Source: Sandaracinus amylolyticus
GTDB lineage: Bacteria > Myxococcota_A > Polyangia > Polyangiales > Sandaracinaceae
Direction of reading: 5' to 3'
NCBI RefSeq assembly: GCF_021631985.1
Contig: NZ_CP070225.1
Coordinates: forward strand, 7,626,001 to 7,690,000
DNA length: 64,000 bases
Below the pieces are notes generated by a model. It was not told where the DNA came from and made no database searches. It saw nothing but the letters and a program-made list of their open reading frames with translations. The stretch's first letter is position 1, and every line of letters starts with the position of its first letter. A program made the position numbers and the translations under genes. Positions 9,383 to 18,330 of this stretch are shown here, piece after piece.

Positions 9383-9549
9383 AGGAGAGCAGGAGCGCTT
9401 TCGCGGAGGAGAGCAGGAATTTCTTGTGCCGCTAAGGAGAGCAGGAGTTGCAGGAGGGAAATCCACTCCTCACGTCGATGGATCCCAGAGCGCGAGTGTG
9501 GCCCCGAATTCGCCCATCTCCGTGGTCTTCCCAACCCTCCTGCTCTCCT
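9383..9549. repeat. 12-bp repeats AGGAGAGCAGGA, three direct and one inverted copy
   Basis: AGGAGAGCAGGA occurs at 9383-9394, 9407-9418 and 9435-9446, and in inverted orientation at 9538-9549. The copies lie in the 252-bp gap between frmA and the VWA lipoprotein gene, upstream of frmA. The sequence resembles a Shine-Dalgarno but no ORF uses it here. Function unknown; it may be a protein-binding site cluster or a degraded dispersed repeat. Confidence 0.7.
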
Positions 9550-9570
9550 TGGAAATTCCCCAATTCCTCG

Positions 9571-10542
9571 TCAGAAGAGCGGCGGCTGACAATACGACTC
9601 GATCACGACGTCGTTGATCGTCGTGGCGAGGCTCAGCGAGCCCGACTGCACCATCGCGAGATCGAAATTGCGCCCGTCGGTCGAGTCGGGGATCGGCGCT
9701 GCACCGTTGTACGGTGCGCTCCAGCCGTTGGTGATCTGCGACCACTCGAGCCGGCGATCGGTGCCGCAGCGGCTCAAGAACCCGGGCGGCGACAGGCGGG
9801 TGAACGAGAACACACGCGCTCGCGCGCTCCGGACCGCGGCGATCGTCTGCGCCATCGAGTGCAGCGCGGGGTAATTGCCCTCACGCGGATAATCGGTGCT
9901 GGTCCAGTCGCCGTCGTGATCGCGATCGCCGTAGTTGTCGGTCGGCTCGATGAACGTGTCGTCGGTCGCGATGATGATCACGCGCGTCGCGTTGGGCCGC
10001 CACGGGAACTCGGTCGCCGCGGCGTGGAGCGCGTCGAGCGCGTTCTCCTCGCAGATCGGGTTCTGCGTCGTCGGGCCGCCCGGGCCGTCACCGGGATTGC
10101 GGTTCGGGTTCGTGTACGTCGTGAGGAACTGGCGGAACGCGCTCTGCAGCGTCGACGCCTGGGTGTGCACGCGCCCGCCCTCGAGCGCGCCGTTCGTCGC
10201 GAACGCGTGGTTGTCGACGTAGCCGATGAAGCCGAAGTGGGGATCGGGCGCGAGCTCGGTCGCGGCATCGACCACCATGCCGACGTCGTCCTCGAGCTCC
10301 TCGAGCACGAAGTTCATCGAGCTCGACACGTCGATCACGAACACGACGTCGACGCTGTCGGTGCACACGCCCGCGTCGATGCGCTGCACGTCGGGGAACC
10401 CGCCCCCGTCGTGGGGTGGATTCGTGGTGCCGGCGTCGAACGAGCCCGCGTCGCCGAGCGGTGGGCGGAACGAGTCGTCGCCGCGCTCGGTGCAGGCCGC
10501 AGTCAGTGAGAGGACGAGAAGGAAGAAGTGCCCCGGCTTCAT
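9571..10542 (-). CDS. VWA-domain lipoprotein
   Basis: This 323-aa lipoprotein is started at ATG 10542 because that gives a proper signal peptide (MKPGHFFLLVLSLTAAC; lipidated Cys17). The frame is open upstream to 10590. A short Asp/Gly/Pro linker precedes a von Willebrand factor A domain whose MIDAS begins DVSSS (D71, S73, S75). Several Asp-rich segments (TDDTFIEP, GDRDHDGDW) may bind metal ions. It ends with a Cys-containing tail. The gene is third in a leftward operon after the DUF1592 and DUF1552 genes, 57 bp after the latter. A surface adhesion or complex-assembly role is typical of VWA domains, but nothing here identifies the ligand. Confidence 0.85.
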   Translation of the reverse strand: MKPGHFFLLVLSLTAACTERGDDSFRPPLGDAGSFDAGTTNPPHDGGGFPDVQRIDAGVCTDSVDVVFVIDVSSSMNFVLEELEDDVGMVVDAATELAPDPHFGFIGYVDNHAFATNGALEGGRVHTQASTLQSAFRQFLTTYTNPNRNPGDGPGGPTTQNPICEENALDALHAAATEFPWRPNATRVIIIATDDTFIEPTDNYGDRDHDGDWTSTDYPREGNYPALHSMAQTIAAVRSARARVFSFTRLSPPGFLSRCGTDRRLEWSQITNGWSAPYNGAAPIPDSTDGRNFDLAMVQSGSLSLATTINDVVIESYCQPPLF

Positions 10543-10599
10543 GCCAGCGAGCGTAGACGACGAATCCAGGCTTTCCGTGCGGATCGACACACGCGCGCG

Positions 10600-12030
10600 T
10601 CACGCCTCGAACATCGCGTCGAGCCTCGAGCTCACCTCGCCGAGCCCGCCCTCGACGCCGACCGCGTTCATCGCCGACACCGCGACCCGCGCCGGGTGCG
10701 CGCCCGCCGCCGCGATGTGACGCCCCGGACGCAGCCCACCGACGCGGCCCGCGAACAGCGCCGCCATGTTCTCCGACGAGTGCGACTTGCCCGCCTCGCC
10801 GCTCTCGGGATCGTGCCCGTGCCCGCCCTCGAAGAGCAGCACGAGCGCGGTGCGATCGAGCAGCGACGCGTCGTCGTCGGGCGTCTCGCGCAGCGTCTTC
10901 ACCAGGTACGAGAACGAGTCGACGTGCCACGCGATCGCGCGCGACATCTCCTCGATCGATCCCGCGCCGTGACCGAGCTCGTGCACGTCGATGTTGCGGC
11001 CCTCGAGCCCCGGCAGCGCGACCACGTTCATGAACGACTGCGCGCAGGTGATCATCAGGCTCACCGAGCGCGTGAGATCGCACGCGAGCGACATCCGCAC
11101 GAGATCGCACATCACACGCGCGCGCTCCTTCTCGTGCGCGTAGCCGATCTCGCGCGAGCCGCCCTCCTCGGTGGTCACGTCGATCGGCGCGTCGCGGCCG
11201 GGATCGGGCGGGACCTCGCACACGCCGGTCGTGGGGATCTCGTCGATCGCGCGCTCGATCGCGCGCAGCTCGTCGAAGTGACGCTCGAGACGACGGCGAT
11301 CGGCGGTGCCCACCCGGCCCATCAGCCGCGAGATGCGATCGCCCACCGAGTCGAGCACGCTGCGTCGCTGCTGGAGGCGCAGCGCGCGCGCTGCGGCGTC
11401 CTCGTCGTCGGTGGGCGCGCCGCCGCTGAACAGCGTGTCGAACGCCAACCGCGGCGAGATCACCGGCGGCACCGCGACGATGCGGCCCGAGCCGTCGCGG
11501 CGATACGACATGCGCGCCTTGTTGGAGTCGCCGCCACGATAGGTGCTCGCCTGCACGCGCAGCTCGAGCGAGCGGAAGCGCGTCTCGGCGCCGATCGCCT
11601 GCGCGACGATCTGCTCCGACGTCGGACCGCGCGCGCCCGCGTCGCGTCCGGTCGCGCGCACGCCCGAGAGCAGCGGGCCCACCGTGCTCGAGTGGAACTC
11701 GACGGGACGACCTCCGGGCGGCACCTCGCTGCCGGTCTGCCACGGGATGCGAAGCCCCGTGACCACACCGACGTCGTCGTTCACGCCGTGGGCGCCGATC
11801 GGCGCGAGCGCCATCGTGAGCGGATATCCGGCGCCGGTCGCGCCGGGCACGAAGAGGTTGCGGCTGGTCCCGATCGAGCTGCCCGCGAAGCACACGACGT
11901 AGCGCGATGGCGAGGTCGTCTGGGCGCGCGCGCGAGCCGGCGCCATCGCCTCGAGGAAGGGCAGCGCGATCGTGGTGCCGAAGGTCCCGATCAGCGCGGT
12001 TCGGCGCGAGAGCAACAGCTTCTTCGTCAT
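10600..12030 (-). CDS. DUF1552 family exported protein
   Basis: This 476-aa protein starts with a twin-arginine-like signal (SRRTALIG followed by a hydrophobic stretch ending ARARA), so it is probably exported folded through Tat. The body matches the DUF1552 family known from Planctomycetes and Myxococcota. Segments such as YVVCFAGSSIGT, RSLELRVQ and VLLFEGGHGHD are family-like. Members are almost always encoded beside DUF1592 proteins, as here, where the partner ends 3 bp upstream. The biochemical function of the pair is unknown; the haem motif in the partner hints at redox chemistry in the envelope. Confidence 0.85.
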   Translation of the reverse strand: MTKKLLLSRRTALIGTFGTTIALPFLEAMAPARARAQTTSPSRYVVCFAGSSIGTSRNLFVPGATGAGYPLTMALAPIGAHGVNDDVGVVTGLRIPWQTGSEVPPGGRPVEFHSSTVGPLLSGVRATGRDAGARGPTSEQIVAQAIGAETRFRSLELRVQASTYRGGDSNKARMSYRRDGSGRIVAVPPVISPRLAFDTLFSGGAPTDDEDAAARALRLQQRRSVLDSVGDRISRLMGRVGTADRRRLERHFDELRAIERAIDEIPTTGVCEVPPDPGRDAPIDVTTEEGGSREIGYAHEKERARVMCDLVRMSLACDLTRSVSLMITCAQSFMNVVALPGLEGRNIDVHELGHGAGSIEEMSRAIAWHVDSFSYLVKTLRETPDDDASLLDRTALVLLFEGGHGHDPESGEAGKSHSSENMAALFAGRVGGLRPGRHIAAAGAHPARVAVSAMNAVGVEGGLGEVSSRLDAMFEA

Positions 12031-12033
12031 GAC

Positions 12034-13674
12034 TCAGCCCTCCTCGTCGGCGGGAACCATCCGGTGGCGGAACGCGTGGCTCGCCACGAGCTCGATCAGC
12101 AGCGTGTGCAGGTGACCGCCCTCGCGATCGAAGCGCGAGACCAGGCCGTCGAGCGTGCGCGCGCCGAGCTCGGGATCGGCCTCGCCGAGCGCGAAGCGCA
12201 GCACCTGCTGCACCGCGCAGCGCTCCGCGCGATCGCTCGACGCGACCAGCGCACCGAGCTCTCCGGGGCCCGAGAATTCGCCCACTCCGGCGAGCTCGCC
12301 GCGGCCGTCGAGGGTGCACTCGGTGAGGCCCTCGTCGTGCTCGCGGAAGCGACCCGCGACGTCGTAGCGCTCGAGCCCGAAGCCGATCGGATCGACCTGG
12401 AGGTGGCAGTGCGCGCAGGCGCCGCTGGCGTGCGCCGCGTAGCGCGCGCTCTTGCAGGGGCTGCCGCGATCGGGCGGCGGCTCGTCGACGCTCGCGCCCG
12501 CCATGCGCAGGAGCTCGGGCGAAGGCGGCGGGATGTGCGTGCAGAAGAGGCGCTCCTGCACGAGCACGCCGCGCTGGGTCGGGCTGGTGTCGCCCCACTT
12601 CGACGCCGCGGAGAGGAACGTGCCGTGCGAGAGGATGCCCGCGCGCTCCGAGCCCTCGGGATAACGCACCCACGCGGGCCCGTCGCCGTCGGGCGGATCG
12701 ATCTCGTAGTGCTCGGCGAGCGCACGATCGACGTAGGTCTCGTCCGACGTGAACACGTCGAGCCAGGGGCGCCGCTCGTCGAGCACCACGCGCGTGAGCA
12801 GCGCCTCGGTCTCGCGCGAGAGCGACGACGCGAGCGCGGCGGGGTGCGGCAGGCGTCGATACCCGAGCCACATCGCGTGGAAGCGCGCGACCTGCTGGGC
12901 GGCGCGGGGGTCGCGCAGCATGTCCTCGGCGACGGCGCGCACACCCTCGGGACGATCGAGCTCGCCGCGATCGACGCGGTCGAGCAGGTCGTCGTCGGGG
13001 GTCGTGCCCCAGAGCAGGAACGAGAGGCGCGCCGCCAATTCGTTGGAGCTCAAACGAACCACGCCGGGCGAGACCTCCTCGCCGATCTCGACGCGATAGA
13101 CGAGCTCGGGGTCCTGCAGCAGTGCGCGCAGCACGATCGAGAGCGCCTGATCGACGTTCTGCGCGCCCGCGGTGCGCGGCAGCGCGGCGAACGTCTCGAC
13201 CTCGTCGGGCGCGAGCGGACGGCGCAGCGCGCGGCGACCGAAGCGGGCGACGAAGGTGCGCATGCACGCATCGTCGATCGCGCTCGGCTCGCACCCGACG
13301 ACTCGCGCGCGCAGCGCGGGATCGTCGAGCACCCGCGCCGCGACGGTCTCCGCGATGCGCTCGATGCCGAGCACCAGCGGGCCCGACGCGATCTGCAGCG
13401 ACGCGTCGTTGTCGAACGGCGTCTCGGGATCTTCGGGGAGCAGCTCGAGCTCGACGCGCACGTCGACGCCGGTGAGGTCGCGGACGACGTGCCCGAGCTC
13501 GTCGCGGGTGAGACGGCGGAGCGCGATCGGGCCGAGCTCGCTCGGTGTCGTGAGCGGCTCGGTCGGTGTGGTGGGCGTGCGTGGACCTCCGAGCGGCCCG
13601 CTCGGACCGTTCTCCACGTACCCGGTGCACCCGATCGCCAGCACGGCGACGAGCGCGGAGAGCGCGGCTCGCAT
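12034..13674 (-). CDS. DUF1592-family lipoprotein with CxxCH motif
   Basis: This 546-aa lipoprotein has the lipobox LAIGC (Cys16). Its order matches the planctomycete-type multi-domain architecture: DUF1587 (about 48-110, RRLTRDELGHVVRDL), DUF1595 (about 125-180), DUF1592 (about 185-310, ending HAMWLGY), DUF1588 (about 365-460) and DUF1585 at the C-terminus. The DUF1588 region holds CAHCH followed by VDPIGFGLE, a CxxCH that could attach haem c. First gene of the operon with DUF1552 and the VWA lipoprotein. Domain names come from recalled family patterns, not from a search. Confidence 0.85.
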   Translation of the reverse strand: MRAALSALVAVLAIGCTGYVENGPSGPLGGPRTPTTPTEPLTTPSELGPIALRRLTRDELGHVVRDLTGVDVRVELELLPEDPETPFDNDASLQIASGPLVLGIERIAETVAARVLDDPALRARVVGCEPSAIDDACMRTFVARFGRRALRRPLAPDEVETFAALPRTAGAQNVDQALSIVLRALLQDPELVYRVEIGEEVSPGVVRLSSNELAARLSFLLWGTTPDDDLLDRVDRGELDRPEGVRAVAEDMLRDPRAAQQVARFHAMWLGYRRLPHPAALASSLSRETEALLTRVVLDERRPWLDVFTSDETYVDRALAEHYEIDPPDGDGPAWVRYPEGSERAGILSHGTFLSAASKWGDTSPTQRGVLVQERLFCTHIPPPSPELLRMAGASVDEPPPDRGSPCKSARYAAHASGACAHCHLQVDPIGFGLERYDVAGRFREHDEGLTECTLDGRGELAGVGEFSGPGELGALVASSDRAERCAVQQVLRFALGEADPELGARTLDGLVSRFDREGGHLHTLLIELVASHAFRHRMVPADEEG

Positions 13675-13790
13675 GGGAACCTCCTCGTGCTCCCGAGGAA
13701 CGTGCTCGGCGCGCCGGAGCGGGGCAGTTACGCACGCTGCGTCGAAGCGTTGGCGCGATTCGCGCTACGTCGCGGCGCGAGGAGGACATC

Positions 13791-13994
13791 ATGCGTCGCG
13801 TGGTGATCGCGCTCGGGATCGTGCTCGCGGGTTGCGCGGGCGCCATGGAGCCCCGCCGGTATCTCGCGTCCGATCCGCACGACACCTGCGACGAGTGGGA
13901 CCTCGAGTGCTCGCGCGCCGCGTACGGCACGTACGGATGCGGCCCGAGCGGGTGCGGGACGCCGGTCCCGCAGCCCACGCGCACTGCGAAATGA
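13791..13994 (+). CDS. Small Cys-rich lipoprotein, unrecognised
   Basis: This is a 67-aa protein with a good start (ATG 13791, GGAGGA at 13781). The N-terminus MRRVVIALGIVLAGCAG is a clear lipoprotein signal (Cys15). The short mature part has four further Cys (two near DTCDEWDLEC, two in GCGPSGCG), suggesting two disulfides. I do not recognise a family. It is divergent from the DUF1592 gene with about 116 bp between the starts, so the two may share a promoter region. Confidence 0.6.
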   Translation: MRRVVIALGIVLAGCAGAMEPRRYLASDPHDTCDEWDLECSRAAYGTYGCGPSGCGTPVPQPTRTAK

Positions 13995-14045
13995 CGTGGA
14001 GAAATGCAGGGCGCGGCACGAACGCGCGCCGCGGCACGACGCACC

Positions 14046-14609
14046 ATGCGTGGGTCGACGCTACGCTCGTGCGTCGTGGATCACCCGCTGCTCGTCGTGC
14101 CACCCGGAGCGCGCCTGCGTGTCGCGCTCGCGCTCGTGCTCTTCGCGATCGCGCTCTCGGTGTGGCTCGGCTCGATGGACGAGGTGCTGCGCGGGCCGGG
14201 CACCGAGGGCGGCATCGTCGGCTACGAATTCTGCGGAGAGGTCGCGCGCTGCCAGGCCCAGCTCGACGCGATGGAGGCGCGCGGCGCGAGCACCACGCTC
14301 GCGATGAGCCTCGGCGTCGACTACGCGTTCCTGCTCGCGTACTCGACCGCGATCGCCGCGGTGATCGTGTTCCTCGCGGCCCGCCTGCCCCGCGCGCCCC
14401 GAGCGCTCGCGGCGATCGCCTCGGCGCAGTGGATCGCGGCGGGGCTCGACGCGATCGAGAACTACGCGCTGTGGCGCATGCTCGCCGGCGGCGCGCGCGA
14501 TCCGTGGCCCGCGATCGCGGCGTGGTGCGCGGCCCCGAAGTTCGCGATCGTCGCGGTCGGACTGCTCACCGTGCTGGTGCTGCTTGGAATGTCGGTCCGC
14601 TCGCGCTGA
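14046..14609 (+). CDS. Membrane protein with about four helices, unrecognised
   Basis: The frame is open from 14004; ATG 14046 and GTG 14076 are both possible starts and none has a strong Shine-Dalgarno. The product (about 187 aa) has hydrophobic helices around VALALVLFAIALSVWLG, AFLLAYSTAIAAVIVFLA, the segment LAAIASAQWIAAGLDAI and AIVAVGLLTVLVLLG. The NYALWRML and LDAIENYAL parts resemble small integral membrane proteins found in many bacteria, but I cannot name the family. It lies directly before an AraC-type regulator gene in the same direction. Confidence 0.6.
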   Translation: MRGSTLRSCVVDHPLLVVPPGARLRVALALVLFAIALSVWLGSMDEVLRGPGTEGGIVGYEFCGEVARCQAQLDAMEARGASTTLAMSLGVDYAFLLAYSTAIAAVIVFLAARLPRAPRALAAIASAQWIAAGLDAIENYALWRMLAGGARDPWPAIAAWCAAPKFAIVAVGLLTVLVLLGMSVRSR

Positions 14610-14611
14610 CA

Positions 14612-15472
14612 ATGGGCGCGATGCGTCGCGCAGCGCACATCATGCGGGGGGAGCTCGGCGGCAGCCGCTGGGAGCTCGCGGTGCGCGCGCCCTCGCCGCG
14701 GCTCCTGCCCTACACCGGCTCGCTGATGGGCTACGACGAGCGCACCGCCGCGCCGCTGCGGCGGCGCGAGCTGCCGGGCCCGCGTGTCGTGTTGATCTTC
14801 GAGATCGGCCCGCCGATCCGGGTGATCTCGAGCACCGGCGACGAGCGCTTCGCCGGCGGCTTCGCCGCGGGCCTCCACGACGCGCACACGGTCTGCGATC
14901 ACGACGGACACCAGCGCGGGATCCAGGTCGACCTCACGCCGCTCGGCGCGCGACGGCTCTTCGGGCGCCCGATGTCCGAGCTCACCTCGCGCGTCGTCTC
15001 GCTGCGCGATCTGCTGCCGCGCGAGCACGCGAGCCTCTGCGAGCGGCTCGCGACGCTGAGGACCTGGGACGCGCGGCTCGATCTCGTCGAGGGCCTGCTG
15101 GCGACGCGGATCGAATCGTCGTCGATCGATCTGCGCGTCACCACGTGGGCGCTGCGCCGCATCGAGGAGCGCGGCGGTGCGATCGACATCCGCGCGCTGG
15201 CGCGCGAGCTCGGCTACAGCCACGAGCACGTGATCCGCACGTTCCGCGATCACGTCGGGATCCCGCCCAAGCTCTTCGCGCGGATCGTGCGCTTCGATCG
15301 ACTGGTCAAGCGCATCAAGGCGGGCGGCGACGTGCGCTGGCCCGCGCTCGCGCAGGATCTCGGCTACTACGATCAGTCGCACCTGGTGCGCGACGTGAAG
15401 CAGTTCACCGGCCTCACGCCCACCGAGGCGCGCGGGGAGATCGTGGACCTCGCGGCGCTCGTCTCGACGTGA
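14612..15472 (+). CDS. AraC family transcriptional regulator
   Basis: This protein of about 286 aa ends in a two-helix-turn-helix AraC domain (about 190-275). The first helix-turn-helix lies around IRALARELGYSHEHVIRTF and the second contains LAQDLGYYDQSHLVRD. The N-terminal 150 residues form a beta-rich ligand-sensing domain with family-like PRVVLIFEIGPPIRV. ATG 14612, ATG 14621 and ATG 14642 are all candidates and the start is uncertain. The gene starts 2 bp after the membrane protein stop, so the two are likely cotranscribed. Target genes are unknown. Confidence 0.85.
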   Translation: MGAMRRAAHIMRGELGGSRWELAVRAPSPRLLPYTGSLMGYDERTAAPLRRRELPGPRVVLIFEIGPPIRVISSTGDERFAGGFAAGLHDAHTVCDHDGHQRGIQVDLTPLGARRLFGRPMSELTSRVVSLRDLLPREHASLCERLATLRTWDARLDLVEGLLATRIESSSIDLRVTTWALRRIEERGGAIDIRALARELGYSHEHVIRTFRDHVGIPPKLFARIVRFDRLVKRIKAGGDVRWPALAQDLGYYDQSHLVRDVKQFTGLTPTEARGEIVDLAALVST

Positions 15473-15499
15473 CACGGTCCGGGCCCGAGAGAAAGCCCG

Positions 15500-15964
15500 T
15501 TGACGCTCAAGGTCCTCTTCACGATCGCGGTGATCGCGTTCCTGCTCGGCCCGCAGATCGTCGCGCTGGTGCGCAACGTGCGCGACGCGCTGCGCGCGCG
15601 GGTGCGCGTCGGTCAGCAGTCGATCGTGTATCGCGAGGATCGGGTGCCGCTCCGGACCACGTCGCTCGCGTGGTGGCGCGTCGCGCTGGGCTGGCAGCAC
15701 GTCGACGTGGTGGTCGGCAAGCGCGATGCGTTCCTCTTTGCGCGGCCGCTCCTCGGCATCGTGCCGCGACCGGTGTATCGCCTGGTGCGCGACGAGGACG
15801 ATCACGCGAAGGACGCGCCGGGGATCGCGCTCGAGGTGACGAGCATCGCGGTCGAGAAGGGACGCGTCACGGTGCGGGCCCGCGGATGGCGCGGCATCGG
15901 CGAGATCATGGTGAAGCTGGTCTCGCGCTCTCCGGATGCGCTGGCGCGGGCGCTGCGTCGATGA
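15500..15964 (+). CDS. Small membrane-anchored protein, unrecognised
   Basis: This 154-aa product from TTG 15500 has one N-terminal hydrophobic helix (VLFTIAVIAFLLGPQIVALV) and a soluble remainder rich in beta-like segments. I do not recognise a family. Its stop overlaps the ATG of hrpB in an ATGA arrangement (15961-15964), so the two genes are translationally coupled. A TTG start is less common, but no better start gives the N-terminal helix. Confidence 0.6.
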   Translation: MTLKVLFTIAVIAFLLGPQIVALVRNVRDALRARVRVGQQSIVYREDRVPLRTTSLAWWRVALGWQHVDVVVGKRDAFLFARPLLGIVPRPVYRLVRDEDDHAKDAPGIALEVTSIAVEKGRVTVRARGWRGIGEIMVKLVSRSPDALARALRR

Positions 15965-18327
15965 GCGATGCGCTGCCGATCCACGCGGCGCGCGCCGCGT
16001 TCGACCGCGCGATCGCGCAGGGCCCGGTCGTGCTCTCGGCGCCGACCGGATCGGGCAAGTCGACCGAGGTGCCGCGATGGTGCGCGGGCCCGGTGCTCGT
16101 GATCGAGCCGCGGCGCGTCGCGTGCCGCAGCCTCGCCGCGCGCGTGGCGCAGCTCGAGGGGACGCGGCTCGGCGACGCGGTCGGATACGTGGTCCGCGAC
16201 GATCGCGCCGCGCGCGAGGACACGCGCGTGGTGTTCGCGACGCCGGGGATCGCGCTGCGCGATCGCGCGATGGTCGAGCGCGCCCGCACGATCGTGATCG
16301 ACGAGATGCACGAGCGGAGCCTCGAGGTCGATCTGCTCCTCGCGCTCGTGCTCCGCGAGGCGCGCCCCGATCGATCGCTCGTCGTGATGTCGGCGACGCT
16401 CGACGCGGAGCGCGTGGCCGCGCACGTGGGCGGCGCGCACGTCGCCGCGGAAGGGCGCGCGTTCCCGGTCGACGTCCGCTACCTCCCGGGCCCTTCGGTG
16501 CTCCCCGACGCGGCCGACCTCGCGGCGCGCGTCCGCCATGCGATCGAGGTCGCGGCGAGCGATCCCGGAGACCTCCTGGTGTTCCTCCCCGGCAAGGCGG
16601 AGATCGACGCGTGCGCGCGTGCGCTCTCTGCGAATCGAGGGCTCTCGATCGTCCCGCTGCACGGCGGGCTCTCGCTCGACGAGCAACGTCTCGCCTTCGA
16701 GCGCACGCCGCAGCGCAAGGTGATCCTCGCGACGAACGTCGCCGAGACGTCGCTGACGATCCCCGGCGTCGGCGTGGTGATCGACAGCGGGCTGGTGCGG
16801 CAGACCCGTTATCACGAGGGGCGTGGGTTCCTCGCGCTCGTGCCGATCGCGGAGGACAGCGCGGCGCAGCGCGCGGGACGCGCCGGTCGCACCGCGGCGG
16901 GCGTCTGTCATCGGCTGTGGAGCCCTGCCGCGAAGCTCGCGGCGACGACGCTGCCCGAGATCCATCGCGAGTCGCTGGTGCCGCTGGTGATGGGCGCCGC
17001 GGCGTGGGGCACGCGCCCCGAAGATCTGCCGCTGCTCGACGCACCGAAGCCGCACGCGCTCGATGCGGCGCGCCGCGATCTCGAGGCGTGGGGCGCGCTC
17101 GACGGAGACTCGTCGCTGAGCGAGGCGGGGCGCGGGCTGCACGGGCTGCCCGTCGATCCTCCGCACGCGCGCCTGCTCGTCGCGGCGCGTGATCACGCGT
17201 GCCTCGAGGATGCGATCGATCTCGTCGCGGTGCTCTCGGTCGGCCGCCCGCTCTTCACGAGCGCGGCGGGCGAGCGCGCCGACGTGGACGATCCCCGCAC
17301 CGACGGATGCGACGCGATCGCGTTCGTGCGTGCGCTGCGCGCCGAGCGCGCCGACGACGTCGGTGCGTCGCCGTTCGTCGTGCACGAAGCGCGGCAGGCG
17401 CGCGCCCGGCTCCGCCGCGCGTTCGGCTTCTCCGGGGGCGCACCGAGCTCCGATCGCGCGATCGATCGCGACGCGTTGGTGCGCGCGGCGCTCGCCGCCG
17501 ACGCGCGGTCTGCCCACGTCGCGCGCACCCGCGGCCGTGATGTCTTCTTCGGCAACGGGGGCACCGAGCTCGAGCTCTCGCGCGAGAGCGCGGTGCGGCA
17601 CTCGAAGAGCGTCGAGGCGCTCGTGGTGCTGGGCACGCGCGCGCTCGGCACCGGACGCGACGCGCGGGTGCTGATCACCTGCGGCATGGCGATCCCGCTC
17701 GCCGCGATCGCGCGCGCCGGCCTCGGCGTCGAGCGCGCCGGCGAGGTGCGCGTCGAGGCGGGCCGCGTGATCGCGGTGATCGAGCGCGTCCACGCCGGCA
17801 AGGTGATCGCCACGCGCGAGGACGTGCCGCAGGGCGCGCTCGCGCGCGATGCGATCGCGACGTTGCTCGGGCGCGGCAGCTTGTTCCGCGATGCCGTCGC
17901 GACCTCGCGCGAGCGGCTCACCCGGCTCGCGCTCGCAGCGCAGCTCGCCGCGCGCGGTCATCCCGCGGGCGTGCCCAGCACGACGCCGGTGAGCTCGATC
18001 GACGTGTGGCTGCGGGCACGCCTCGACGCGCTCGGCGTCGAGAGCGGCGACGATCTCGCGCTGCTCTCGGCCGAGGACTTCCTCGCGCCGGAGCTCGACT
18101 ACGAGGCGCGGGTCGCGCTCGATCGCGAGCTGCCCGCGACGGTCAGCGTCGGCGACGCCGTGTACCGCGCCGAGTACGATCTCGAGCGCGGGCAGGTGCT
18201 GCTGCAGATGGTGAAGGGCAGCCGCCGCGAGCCGCCGCCGCTCGCGTATCTGCCGCGCTTCGAGGGCCTCCGGGTGTGCGTCGCAGGCCCGCGCGGCGTG
18301 TCGGTGCTCCGCGAGAAGGGCCGCTGA
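15961..18327 (+). CDS. hrpB: ATP-dependent RNA helicase HrpB
   Basis: This 788-aa protein is a DEAH-type helicase. Motif I is APTGSGKST (27-35), motif II is DEMH (114-117, in place of DEAH), motif III is SAT (144-146), and motif VI is QRAGRAGR from about residue 303. After the two RecA-like domains come a ratchet-like helical region and the HrpB-specific C-terminal part, including PELDYEARVALDRELP and the final LPRFEGLRVCVAG. The length agrees with the HrpB family. In E. coli its role is obscure; in other bacteria it has been linked to mRNA processing. It overlaps the upstream small gene by 4 bp. Confidence 0.92.
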   Translation: MSDALPIHAARAAFDRAIAQGPVVLSAPTGSGKSTEVPRWCAGPVLVIEPRRVACRSLAARVAQLEGTRLGDAVGYVVRDDRAAREDTRVVFATPGIALRDRAMVERARTIVIDEMHERSLEVDLLLALVLREARPDRSLVVMSATLDAERVAAHVGGAHVAAEGRAFPVDVRYLPGPSVLPDAADLAARVRHAIEVAASDPGDLLVFLPGKAEIDACARALSANRGLSIVPLHGGLSLDEQRLAFERTPQRKVILATNVAETSLTIPGVGVVIDSGLVRQTRYHEGRGFLALVPIAEDSAAQRAGRAGRTAAGVCHRLWSPAAKLAATTLPEIHRESLVPLVMGAAAWGTRPEDLPLLDAPKPHALDAARRDLEAWGALDGDSSLSEAGRGLHGLPVDPPHARLLVAARDHACLEDAIDLVAVLSVGRPLFTSAAGERADVDDPRTDGCDAIAFVRALRAERADDVGASPFVVHEARQARARLRRAFGFSGGAPSSDRAIDRDALVRAALAADARSAHVARTRGRDVFFGNGGTELELSRESAVRHSKSVEALVVLGTRALGTGRDARVLITCGMAIPLAAIARAGLGVERAGEVRVEAGRVIAVIERVHAGKVIATREDVPQGALARDAIATLLGRGSLFRDAVATSRERLTRLALAAQLAARGHPAGVPSTTPVSSIDVWLRARLDALGVESGDDLALLSAEDFLAPELDYEARVALDRELPATVSVGDAVYRAEYDLERGQVLLQMVKGSRREPPPLAYLPRFEGLRVCVAGPRGVSVLREKGR

Positions 18328-18330
18328 TCC

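Noticed and set aside
10088-14047. A very long open frame on the minus strand (about 1319 codons) across the DUF1592/DUF1552 genes.
   Set aside because: It overlaps well-supported genes in other frames and has Arg-rich, motif-free translation, a common artefact of very high GC content. The same holds for long frames at 52469-55924 (+), 2571-4793 (-) and 42824-46465 (-).
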